Shown in pieces: positions 35,179 through 43,049 of a stretch of 64,000 nucleotides of DNA. The stretch's first letter is position 1; each line of letters opens with the position of its first letter. The notes beneath the pieces are model-generated. The model was not told where the DNA came from. It searched no databases and worked only from the letters and a program-made list of their open reading frames with translations. The position numbers were made by a program, and so were the translations under genes. The stretch is from positions 11,995 to 75,994 of the forward strand of contig JBBSDP010000022.1 of NCBI GenBank assembly GCA_038240605.1. Direction: 5' to 3'. This DNA is from JBBSDP01 sp038240605 (GTDB lineage Bacteria; Planctomycetota; Phycisphaerae; Tepidisphaerales; Tepidisphaeraceae).

Positions 35179-37386
35179 TTACTCGCCGCCCAGGCGTTCC
35201 TGCACCTGTTTCCGCGTCGCGGTCAGGTGATCCCGATAGCGCTCGTCGAGCGACGGCTTGATCTTCGTCGCTTCGCTGATCAGCGCCAGCGCGTCCTTCA
35301 GCTCCGCCGTGTCTCCCTTTCGGTCGCCATCGGTGTAAAGGCGGTCGGCCTCGTTGCTGATCTTCGAGCCCATCGTCTCCTGCTGGGCGCGGTTGGCGGC
35401 GATCTCCTCGCTGGCGAACGTACAGGCCTGCTTGAACTGCTTGCTCTGGAGATGCGCGTCCATGAGTTGTCCGACGAGCTGCTCGGTGACGGAACTCTCC
35501 GCCCCCTTCGCCTTCCAGTAATCCAGCGCGGCGCGAAAGTTCACGGCCGCCTGATCGGGCCGGCCGAGCTTCATATAAGTGTCGCCGGTCGCCTGCTGGG
35601 ACAACGCGAGCGGCTCGAGGTCCTTGTCCTGGAGGAGCTTTGCGTTGAGCGCGAGCTGCACTTCGATGCGGCGCTGGGGGTCGCTGATCAGGCGTTGCGA
35701 CCAGTCGAAGAGTTGTTGCTTGGGCGCGCCGGGCAACAGGCTCTTGAAGACGACCCACGCCCGCTGGCGGACCTCGGCATTTTGCTCCTCGGGGCGAGGG
35801 CCGAAATAGCGGTATAGGTTATCCGCGGCCTCGCCGAACGTCGCGGTCTTCCCGAGCGCGTCGATCGCATCGAGCCGTACCGCGGGAGACGGCTCTTCGG
35901 GAAGCCAGCGGATGATGGTTTCGACGGCATGGGGATCACCCAGGTCGCCCAGGGCGCGCAACACGGCGCTGCGCGTACGCTCGCTCTGATCCCGGTCGAG
36001 CAGTTTCGTGAGCGAGAGGAGGAGCGTCGGATCGCGCAGGGGCCCGATCGCCTCGATCGCGGCCGCGGTCAGGTCGCCCGCGCCCTGCTCCTGGCCCCCG
36101 CGCTGCACCAGCTCCCACAGCTCCTGGGCGATTTCGTGAGCCAGGCGCGGGTCGGCGGCGTACATCAACTTGCCCAGGGTCTTCAGTGATTCCGCCGCCG
36201 CGGTCGCGACGCGCAGCGATGGGTCATGGAGCAGACGCCGCAGCAGCGGCACCGACTGAAGCCCGCCAATTTGCGCGACGGCGCCGATCAGCGCCGTCTT
36301 AACGTCCGGGTCCTGCTCCTCAGCCAGCTGCACGAGCATCTCGTCAAGGGACCCACGAAAATTGATCGTTTTGAGCGTCCGAGCGACTTCCATGCGAACG
36401 CGCGCGTCGCTGTCACCCACCAGGTCCTTGAGCCGGTTCTCCGCCTGGGGCGGATAGGAGCCCGTGCCGATGAACGAATCGCGAACGAGGCGCGCCCCGA
36501 CCAGCCGCACGTCGGCCGACGCGGCGTTCAGGTAACGCATGATCGCGGCGTTCTTTTCCTTGGCCGTGGGGGCGGTCTGGTACTGTTCGCCGAGGATCGT
36601 CTCCAGCTCGGCGTTGAGCCGATTGTACCGCTGCTCGGCCGCTTCCAGCCGTGTCGCGCGCCCTGGGTAGACCACCGCCTTCCAGGCCACATCACTCAGC
36701 CCGGCATTGGCGGTAGACCACTGCCGCCAGCGTTGGGCATTGCGGCCGTTCTCGGAAAGGCCCGTCATCTCCACCAGGGCGTCGCCCGCGGCGTTTTGGA
36801 TGGAAGGTCCGCCCCGCGCCTCGTCGGTGAGAAGGTCGAGGAGAGTCTGCGCCACGTTTCGGTCAACGATCGAACCCAGGGCATGGATGACTGCTAGCCG
36901 GGCCGGCACGGGCTGGCGGGTATCGCGGGCAAAGGCGATCAATCGCGTGCGCACCGCTTCGTCGCCGCCAAACCGCGCCAGCGCGCGAGCGGCGGCCTCG
37001 TGCAGGTTTGGGTCGGAGCCCAGCGCCCCCAGGAGCGGCTGGATAAAGGCGGGATCGGGCCTGGGGTCGTCGGCAAGCGTGCGGGCAACCGCCAGCGCGG
37101 GGTCATGCCCGCCATCCCGCAGGGCATGCATCAACACGTCACGCGCTTCGGGGGAGGTCCGGGCGGCCAGACGCCGGGCGGCTTCATCGCGTTGTGGTTG
37201 AGTCGAGGAACGCCCGCCGAGCTGGATCGCGAGGCGCTCCAGATCCCGGAGAACTGCCTGCTCCGGGGTCAAGGTGGTGAGCGGCGCAGTCGTCGGCGCG
37301 GTCGCCTGGCCCAGAGCGCGAACGGGCACGGCCACGGTCGCGGCCAAGGCCACGACCGTCAGCACTGACCATCGCGTTACGCTCAT
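35179..37386 (-). CDS. Exported HEAT-repeat protein
   Basis: ATG 37386 gives 735 residues and leaves a good signal peptide (WSVLTVVALAATVAVPVRA). The rest is built from HEAT-type helical pairs: MEVARTLKTINFRGSLDEML, VKTALIGAVAQIGGLQSVPL, RTRSAVLRALGDLGDPHAVE and AVRLDAIDALGKTATFG. A TPR-like or helical end follows, with DTYMKLGRPDQAAVNFRAAL. HEAT scaffolds mediate protein-protein contacts. The gene leads the minus-strand series HEAT - TPR - ExbB - ExbD - PD40/toroid, separated from the TPR gene by 241 bases that contain a hairpin, so it may be a separate transcript. Confidence 0.85.
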   Translation of the reverse strand: MSVTRWSVLTVVALAATVAVPVRALGQATAPTTAPLTTLTPEQAVLRDLERLAIQLGGRSSTQPQRDEAARRLAARTSPEARDVLMHALRDGGHDPALAVARTLADDPRPDPAFIQPLLGALGSDPNLHEAAARALARFGGDEAVRTRLIAFARDTRQPVPARLAVIHALGSIVDRNVAQTLLDLLTDEARGGPSIQNAAGDALVEMTGLSENGRNAQRWRQWSTANAGLSDVAWKAVVYPGRATRLEAAEQRYNRLNAELETILGEQYQTAPTAKEKNAAIMRYLNAASADVRLVGARLVRDSFIGTGSYPPQAENRLKDLVGDSDARVRMEVARTLKTINFRGSLDEMLVQLAEEQDPDVKTALIGAVAQIGGLQSVPLLRRLLHDPSLRVATAAAESLKTLGKLMYAADPRLAHEIAQELWELVQRGGQEQGAGDLTAAAIEAIGPLRDPTLLLSLTKLLDRDQSERTRSAVLRALGDLGDPHAVETIIRWLPEEPSPAVRLDAIDALGKTATFGEAADNLYRYFGPRPEEQNAEVRQRAWVVFKSLLPGAPKQQLFDWSQRLISDPQRRIEVQLALNAKLLQDKDLEPLALSQQATGDTYMKLGRPDQAAVNFRAALDYWKAKGAESSVTEQLVGQLMDAHLQSKQFKQACTFASEEIAANRAQQETMGSKISNEADRLYTDGDRKGDTAELKDALALISEATKIKPSLDERYRDHLTATRKQVQERLGGE

Positions 37387-37719
37387 CCAACGCCCTGTGG
37401 CCACCGTCGATACCCATTCCTTAGACAGAAGCGTGTATCACGCGCAACCGGACGACATGACGTGGGGCGGGCGTATTGACCTCCGTCTGGCCATCCCTGC
37501 CCAACGTCCCTGCTCCGGCGCGCAGTTCGTACGATCCCGAGACGGGTCGCCGTCGCGACCGGAAAGGTAACGTATTTCATCGCGTGGAAAAAGTGCCTAC
37601 GACGACACGCTTTACGATCCCGCGCGGTCGCGCGATGCGCCGGCGAGTTTCCACCGCCCTCAAGGCGAACGCCGCCCGCTTTCTGATATAACTCGACGCC
37701 AAATTACCAAAGGAGGCGC
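37387..37719. other. Divergent intergenic region, no gene seen
   Basis: These 333 bases separate the HEAT gene (-) from the Zn-ribbon gene (+). I find no convincing coding frame and no named element. Promoters for both genes should lie here. The plus-strand gene has a strong Shine-Dalgarno (AAAGGAGG, 37709-37716). Confidence 0.5.
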
Positions 37720-38139
37720 ATGTCCGAACCCAATCAGATCACTTGCCCGCGATGCGGTCAGAACTATGGCGTGCAACCTGAGCAGTGGCCGCAGTACGTT
37801 GGCCGCGCGATTCCCTGCACCCACTGCGGTATGACGTTCGCGGTTTCCGCGCCGGGCGTCGCGGCCGCTTCGCCACCGCCGGTCGCTTCGTACCAGGCGG
37901 CGGCTGGCTACGGCGCGTATGCCGGACCTCCCGCTAAAGCGAGCGGGTTCGCGATCGCCAGCCTGGTGATGGGTCTCTCCGTCTTGATGTACGAGCCCCT
38001 CGCGAACCACCGCAGTGATGGCTCGAATTTCCTCTTCGGCGATGGGCAGGTGGAATTCGTGCCGCGCGTGAAGGCGACGAAGATGCTCGTCGAGCTTCAG
38101 TCGGGCACCAATCCGCCACCCGCGTTCAGCCATTTCTGA
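37720..38139 (+). CDS. Zn-ribbon / H-X-DG protein, apparently internally deleted
   Basis: A 139-residue product. The N-terminus is a zinc ribbon (ITCPRCGQNYGV, IPCTHCGMTF, two CxxC pairs). A Pro/Ala/Tyr linker leads to PPAKASGFAIASLVMG, which is the usual beginning of a DUF4190 membrane pair. The sequence then jumps to LMYEPLANHRSDGSNFLFGD, the C-terminal H-X-DG motif region of Phycisphaerae prepilin-like proteins. Relatives carry the DUF4190 helices and a prepilin-type body between these parts, so an in-frame deletion is likely. Whether the short protein is functional is unclear. It is followed 16 bases later by a rhomboid gene. Confidence 0.6.
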   Translation: MSEPNQITCPRCGQNYGVQPEQWPQYVGRAIPCTHCGMTFAVSAPGVAAASPPPVASYQAAAGYGAYAGPPAKASGFAIASLVMGLSVLMYEPLANHRSDGSNFLFGDGQVEFVPRVKATKMLVELQSGTNPPPAFSHF

Positions 38140-38155
38140 GCGACTTGGGCCGGCC

Positions 38156-38896
38156 ATGGCGATCCCATTGCGACAAACCCGATCGTCGAGCGCGTCATCC
38201 GATGGAGGGCCGGGATGGCCGCAATCGATGCGATGGTGGTCGGTCACGCAATGGTTGATCGCGGTCAACATCGTGATCTATCTGGCGGACCTGCTGTCCG
38301 GCGGAAGGATCACTGCGGCCGGGGCGTTTTCCGCGGAGTACGGGATATATCATTTGCAGATATGGCGTTTCTTCACTTATGCGTTCATTCACGCTGACGC
38401 GTATCACATCCTGTTCAACCTGTGCGCGCTGTGGATCTTTGGACCGCCCGTCGAACTACGGCTGCGCGGCCGCGGGTTCCTCTGCTTCTATCTTCTCAGC
38501 GGGCTGGGAGGCGTGATCGGCTACCTGCTACTGTGGCGGCTCGACATCCTGCACACGGAGCGGACGACGCAACTGGTGGGCGCATCGGCCTGCATATATG
38601 GCTGCATGGTCGGCGCGGCGACCGTGGCGCCTGGGCAGCTCATCCGGTTTCTCTTCCCGCCGATCTCGGTGCGCATGCGAACGCTGGCGTGGATCTGCAT
38701 CGGACTCACGCTCGTGGCGATCGCGACCCGCGGACGCAATGCCGGCGGAGAAGCGGCGCACCTCGGCGGCGCGGCGGCCGGGTTCGTGCTGATCCGCAAC
38801 ATCGGCTGGTTTGGCGTGCTGAGCCTGGGACGGCGCCCGCATCGCTTCTGGCGTCCTGGCGACCCGGCAAGCAATTTTTTCCGGAACGATGTCTGA
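38156..38896 (+). CDS. Rhomboid-family intramembrane serine protease
   Basis: A 246-residue integral membrane protease. The rhomboid core is complete: FIHADAYHILFN (the H-x-x-x-N region of TM2), LVGASACIYG with the catalytic Ser in GASA, and EAAHLGGAAAGF with the catalytic His. Six helices can be followed from about residue 30 to 220. Rhomboids cleave substrates within the membrane; the target here is unknown. A second rhomboid gene is at 60413. It follows the Zn-ribbon gene closely and may share its transcript. Confidence 0.92.
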   Translation: MAIPLRQTRSSSASSDGGPGWPQSMRWWSVTQWLIAVNIVIYLADLLSGGRITAAGAFSAEYGIYHLQIWRFFTYAFIHADAYHILFNLCALWIFGPPVELRLRGRGFLCFYLLSGLGGVIGYLLLWRLDILHTERTTQLVGASACIYGCMVGAATVAPGQLIRFLFPPISVRMRTLAWICIGLTLVAIATRGRNAGGEAAHLGGAAAGFVLIRNIGWFGVLSLGRRPHRFWRPGDPASNFFRNDV

Positions 38897-39012
38897 GCGT
38901 TGTCCGCGGGCGCGGCAGTTTGCCCGTCTGTTCGATTTCTCCAGGGTTCTGTGATTTGCCGTGTGCCGGCACGTAGGATCAACGTCACTCATCCCGCGAT
39001 CGGAGGAAATGT

Positions 39013-40272
39013 TTGGCCAGGCCCAGGCGCCGCCGGGTGGAGCGGCCGCACATCGCGTTGATCGTCGAGACCTCGCTGGCGTCGGGACGGGAGATCCTGC
39101 GCGGTGTGGCGCGATACGTGCGCGAGCACGGTCACTGGTCCACCTTCTACGAGCCGCGAAGCCTTGAGGAATCGGCGCCGGGATGGCTGCGGCGCTGGGA
39201 CGGCGACGGGATCATCGCGCGGCTTCAAAACGAGGCCATCGCCGAATCGGTGTTGCAGGCGAAGGTGCCGGTCGTCGACGTGCTTGGCGTCGTCCGCCAC
39301 AGACACGTTCCCCTCGTCCATACCGATGACGCGGCGGTGGCGGCCCTCGCGGCCGATCACCTGCTCGACCGCGGCTTTCGACGCTTCGCCTTCTTCGGCC
39401 TCGCTGGAGAGAACTGGTCGAACGCCCGGCGTGAGGCGTTCACGAAAAAGGTCGGCGACGCGGGATGTCCGTGCGACGTTTACGAGACGCCGCGCGAGGT
39501 CCATCACACGAAAAACTGGGAAGATTATGCCGACGATCTGGCCCGCTGGATCCGCGGCCTTGCCAAGCCGGTAGGGCTGATGGTCTGCTCCGACCAGTGC
39601 GGGCCGGTGGTGATGGAAGCGTGTCGACGAGGCGGGGCCGGGGTTCCTGACGAAGTCGCGGTCATCGGCGTCGACAACGACGAACCCCTCTGCGAGGTCG
39701 CCGACCCCAACATGTCCAGCGTCTGGCCGGATCATTTCCGGGTGGGGTATGAAGCGGCGGCGTTGCTGGACCGGCTGATGAACCGCGAGCGGAAACCGAC
39801 GGCCCCGATCTACCTGCCGCCGCGCGGCGTGGTCACGCGACGTTCCACCGAAGTGCTGGCGATCGACGATCCCGACATCGCCAGCGCCGTGCGCTTCATC
39901 CGACAAAACGCATGCGATGGCGTCACGATCGACCGCGTCGCCGCCTCCGTTTCGCTCTCCCGCTCCGTGCTCCAGCGACGGTTCAAGGCGATCGTGGGAC
40001 GAACGCTGCACGAGGAGATCCTTCGCGTGCGCCTCAACCGCGCCAAGGAGCTGCTCACCGAGAGCGACGTTCCCATCGGCGCGGTCGCCGAACGGGCAGG
40101 ATTCAAACACCAGGAATACCTCGGGGTCGTCTTCCGCCAGCACGTCGGGCAAACCCCCGCCCGCTTCCGCCGGGATCACCTGAGGCTGGGCGCATCGGCG
40201 CCGCTCACGCTGGGTCGTTCCCAATCTTCGACCCTCAATCCATCCGCTCCCGGGGCCAGCGTTATCCGCTGA
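39013..40272 (+). CDS. XylR-type AraC-family sugar-responsive regulator
   Basis: A 419-residue regulator: an N-terminal LacI-like periplasmic-binding-protein domain (VERPHIALIVETSLASGREI, VPLVHTDDAAVAALAADHLL, VAVIGVDNDEPLCEVADPNM) fused to a C-terminal AraC HTH (VTIDRVAASVSLSRSVLQRR, RAKELLTESDVPIGAVAERA, GFKHQEYLGVVFRQHVGQTP). TTG 39013 is used as start because GGAGG stands six bases upstream and no in-frame ATG is near. XylR of this type activates xylose/pentose genes. The next genes are a GH127 arabinofuranosidase-like enzyme and a DUF4965 enzyme, which are probable targets. A possible operator is at 40349-40361. Confidence 0.9.
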   Translation: MARPRRRRVERPHIALIVETSLASGREILRGVARYVREHGHWSTFYEPRSLEESAPGWLRRWDGDGIIARLQNEAIAESVLQAKVPVVDVLGVVRHRHVPLVHTDDAAVAALAADHLLDRGFRRFAFFGLAGENWSNARREAFTKKVGDAGCPCDVYETPREVHHTKNWEDYADDLARWIRGLAKPVGLMVCSDQCGPVVMEACRRGGAGVPDEVAVIGVDNDEPLCEVADPNMSSVWPDHFRVGYEAAALLDRLMNRERKPTAPIYLPPRGVVTRRSTEVLAIDDPDIASAVRFIRQNACDGVTIDRVAASVSLSRSVLQRRFKAIVGRTLHEEILRVRLNRAKELLTESDVPIGAVAERAGFKHQEYLGVVFRQHVGQTPARFRRDHLRLGASAPLTLGRSQSSTLNPSAPGASVIR

Positions 40273-40277
40273 CTCAT

Positions 40278-40361
40278 TTTCTACAAACTTCTACCGAATA
40301 CTCCTTCACGCCGAAAGAAATTGCAGGTCAGCCATAACCCTGACCCAATTTCTACAAGAAA
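40278..40361. promoter_or_regulatory. Candidate XylR-type operator sites
   Basis: TTTCTACAAGAAA (40349-40361) is a perfect 5-bp inverted repeat with a 3-base centre, and a second half-matching copy TTTCTACAAACTT starts at 40278, 71 bases upstream. Both lie in the gap between the regulator and the GH127 gene. Binding is inferred from position and symmetry only. Confidence 0.35.
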
Positions 40362-40437
40362 TGACCAGAATCCTCCTAGTCGATTCCTATGAACATCCAT
40401 AGATTGATTGCGCGGCGCCATAGGGATTTCGCGCTTG

Positions 40438-42951
40438 ATGACTCGCGGACACATTTTTCGATTTGCTCGATGCCTGGCGCCCTGCCTACTGGGTGGCTTG
40501 AGCCTTGGGGTTGCGCGAGCGGCTGACCCACTCACCATTGATGTGCAGTCCCAGTCTCGCCCTCCTATCGCCTCGAGCAATCGCTGGTACCCTTCTAACC
40601 GCGCGCCCCTGGTAACGCGGCCGTTCGCCCGCCTGACGGTGGGCAGCATTACGCCGAAAGGGTGGCTGCGCAAGCAGCTTGAGCTCGAAGCGGATGGCAT
40701 GGCCGGTCATCTCGAGGAGCTCTCCCCCTGGTGCAAATTTGCAGGCAATGCCTGGACCGACCCGCAGGGCAAAGGGCATAGCGGCTGGGAAGAGCTTCCC
40801 TACTGGCTCAAGGGGTACGGGGACCTGGGCTACGTCCTGCGCGACGAGCGGATCACCCATGGCGCCAAGCGATGGATCGACGCCATCCTTGCCAGCCAGC
40901 GTCCCGATGGCTTCTTTGGACCCGAGGCATTACGCACCGCGTTGGACGGCAAACCGGACACCTGGCCCCACAACCCGATCCTCTCCGCGATGCGAAGCTG
41001 GCAGGAGTTCAGCGGCGACGAGCGCGTCATCCCCTTTATGACACGCTGGTTCCGGTGGCAGAACGCCCTGCCCGCGGCCCAGTTGCGCGGCGGGTGGGGT
41101 GAGCTGCGCTACAGCGATTACCTCGACAGCGTCGTCTGGCTCTACAACCGCACCGGCGACGCCTGGCTGCTGGACCTGGCCCGAAAGATGCACGAGAACT
41201 CCGCCGACTACACGCACGGCATTCCCAACTGGCACAACGTGAACATCGCTCAGGGATTTCGCGAGCCGGCGGAGTTCGGCGAGATCGCCAAGGACCCGAA
41301 CTTCCTTGCCGCCACCGAACGCGACTACGCCACCGTCATGCAACTTTACGGACAGATGCCCGGTGGGGGATTTGCCGGCGACGAGAATTGCCGCCCCGCA
41401 TTTCGCGACCCGCGGCAGGGGTTTGAAACCTGCGGTATCGTCGAGTTCATGCACAGCTTCGAAGATCTGGTGCGCATCAGTGGTAACCCGATCTGGGCCA
41501 ATCGCGCCGAGGACCTGGCGTTCAATTCCCTGCCGGCGGCGCTGACGCCCGACCTCAAGGCCTTGCACTACCTGACGAGCCCCAACGCCGTGCAGCTCGA
41601 CAAGGAGAACCATCATCCGGACATTGACGACAGCGGCACGATGATCTCGTACAGCCCCTACGAGGTGTACCGCTGCTGCCAGCACAATCACACGATGGGG
41701 TGGCCCTACTACGCCGAAGAGCTGTGGCTGGCGACGGCCGACAACGGACTCTGTGCCTCGCTCTACGCCGCGAGCGAGGTGGACGCCAAAGTCGGCGCGG
41801 ACGGCGTGAAAGTGAAGCTCGTCGAGACGACGGACTATCCGTTCGAAGATTCAGTGGAGCTGAAGGTGGTGGCGGATCAGCCGGTCCGCTTCCCGATTTA
41901 CCTTCGCGTGCCGGGCTGGTGCGAGAAGCCGACCGTGCAAGTCAACGGGAAGGACGTGACGGTAGCCGTAGATAAGGGCGGGTACATCGCCATCGACCGC
42001 GCCTGGTCGAACGAGGACCACATCACACTACGGCTCCCGATGAACGTCCGCGTCCGAACCTGGGAGCGGAACAAGAACGCCGTCTCCGTCAACTACGGCC
42101 CGTTGACCTTCTCACTCGCGATTGGCCAGAAGTGGGATCGCTACGGCGGCAGCGATGCGTGGCCCGAGCATGAAGTGCACCCTACGACGCCGTGGAATTA
42201 TGGACTGGTACTGGAGCCGGGCAACCCGGCGGCATCGTTTCAGGTGATCCGTAAGCGGGTCGTGGGAACGGAACAGCCATTTACACCTGAGCATGCGCCG
42301 ATCGAGCTGAAAACAACCGCCCGGCGAATCCCCGGTTGGACGATCGACAAGCTCGGCATGGTGGGCACGCTTCAGCCAAGCCCGATACGGTCGAGTGAGC
42401 CAACCGAGCAGATCACGCTGATCCCGATGGGCGCAGCGCGACTCCGTATCTCGGCATTCCCGACGATCGGTTCCGGGCCCAACTCGACCGACTGGGCCGC
42501 GCCCGCCGCCGCACCCGTTCAGGCCAGCGCATCTCATGTGTTTGAGAGCGACAGCGTCGATGCCCTGAATGACGGCATTTTGCCAGCGAGTTCCGGGGAT
42601 CAGACCGTTCCCCGCTTCACCTGGTGGGATCACAAGGGGGGCGTCGAGTGGGTTCAGTACGATTTCAAATCACCGCGGAACCTGAGCGGTGTCGAGGTCT
42701 ACTGGCTCGACGATACCGGCAAAGGCGAGTGCCGCGTCCCGCAGTCGTGGCGACTGCTGTATCGCGACGGCGGAGAATGGAAGCCGGTCGCGAATCTTTC
42801 AGGACTCGGGGGGATCACGCTCGACCAATTCAACCGGGCGCTCTTTAAGCCCGTGCAAACCACGTCCCTGCGCCTCGAGGCCCAACTTCAGCCCGGATTC
42901 TCCGGCGGGATCCTCGAGTGGCGCGTTCTTGAGGCCGAGGTGAAGCCATGA
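40438..42951 (+). CDS. GH127/DUF1680 beta-L-arabinofuranosidase-like enzyme
   Basis: ATG 40438 gives 837 residues with a signal peptide (FRFARCLAPCLLGGLSLGVARA). The catalytic alpha/alpha barrel shows GFFGPEALRTALDGKPDTWP and the zinc-site residues ETCGIVEFMHS (Glu and Cys) and YRCCQHNH (two Cys). In characterised GH127 enzymes these coordinate zinc and include the Cys nucleophile. The C-terminal approximately 140 residues (GVEWVQYDFKSPRNLSGVEV) resemble an F5/8-type carbohydrate-binding domain. It probably releases L-arabinofuranose or a related sugar from glycans in the periplasm. Its stop overlaps the start of the prepilin stub (ATGA). Confidence 0.9.
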   Translation: MTRGHIFRFARCLAPCLLGGLSLGVARAADPLTIDVQSQSRPPIASSNRWYPSNRAPLVTRPFARLTVGSITPKGWLRKQLELEADGMAGHLEELSPWCKFAGNAWTDPQGKGHSGWEELPYWLKGYGDLGYVLRDERITHGAKRWIDAILASQRPDGFFGPEALRTALDGKPDTWPHNPILSAMRSWQEFSGDERVIPFMTRWFRWQNALPAAQLRGGWGELRYSDYLDSVVWLYNRTGDAWLLDLARKMHENSADYTHGIPNWHNVNIAQGFREPAEFGEIAKDPNFLAATERDYATVMQLYGQMPGGGFAGDENCRPAFRDPRQGFETCGIVEFMHSFEDLVRISGNPIWANRAEDLAFNSLPAALTPDLKALHYLTSPNAVQLDKENHHPDIDDSGTMISYSPYEVYRCCQHNHTMGWPYYAEELWLATADNGLCASLYAASEVDAKVGADGVKVKLVETTDYPFEDSVELKVVADQPVRFPIYLRVPGWCEKPTVQVNGKDVTVAVDKGGYIAIDRAWSNEDHITLRLPMNVRVRTWERNKNAVSVNYGPLTFSLAIGQKWDRYGGSDAWPEHEVHPTTPWNYGLVLEPGNPAASFQVIRKRVVGTEQPFTPEHAPIELKTTARRIPGWTIDKLGMVGTLQPSPIRSSEPTEQITLIPMGAARLRISAFPTIGSGPNSTDWAAPAAAPVQASASHVFESDSVDALNDGILPASSGDQTVPRFTWWDHKGGVEWVQYDFKSPRNLSGVEVYWLDDTGKGECRVPQSWRLLYRDGGEWKPVANLSGLGGITLDQFNRALFKPVQTTSLRLEAQLQPGFSGGILEWRVLEAEVKP

Positions 42952-43049
42952 GTCGTCGTTCACGTCGCGGTTTCAGCTTGGTCGAGTTATTGGTTGTTAT
43001 CAGTATCATCAGGGTGCGACAAGCCGAAGTATCGATGAAGATAATGTAG
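42948..43049 (+). pseudogene. Prepilin N-terminal stub (33 codons)
   Basis: ATG 42948 overlaps the GH127 stop as ATGA. The frame reads MSRRSRRGFSLVELLVVISI and then, after one more Ile, RVRQAEVSMKIM before a stop. The first part is a textbook class III prepilin signal: a basic head, the G-F-S-L-V-E cleavage site with Glu at +5, and a hydrophobic start. The helix and body that should follow are missing. The next gene begins one base after the stop. A deletion of a DUF1559-type prepilin gene is the simplest reading. Confidence 0.75.

Noticed and set aside
37476..37691. 71-codon plus-strand frame before the Zn-ribbon gene
   Set aside because: Basic, no domain, no ribosome-binding site, and it ends 28 bases before a gene with a strong site of its own.
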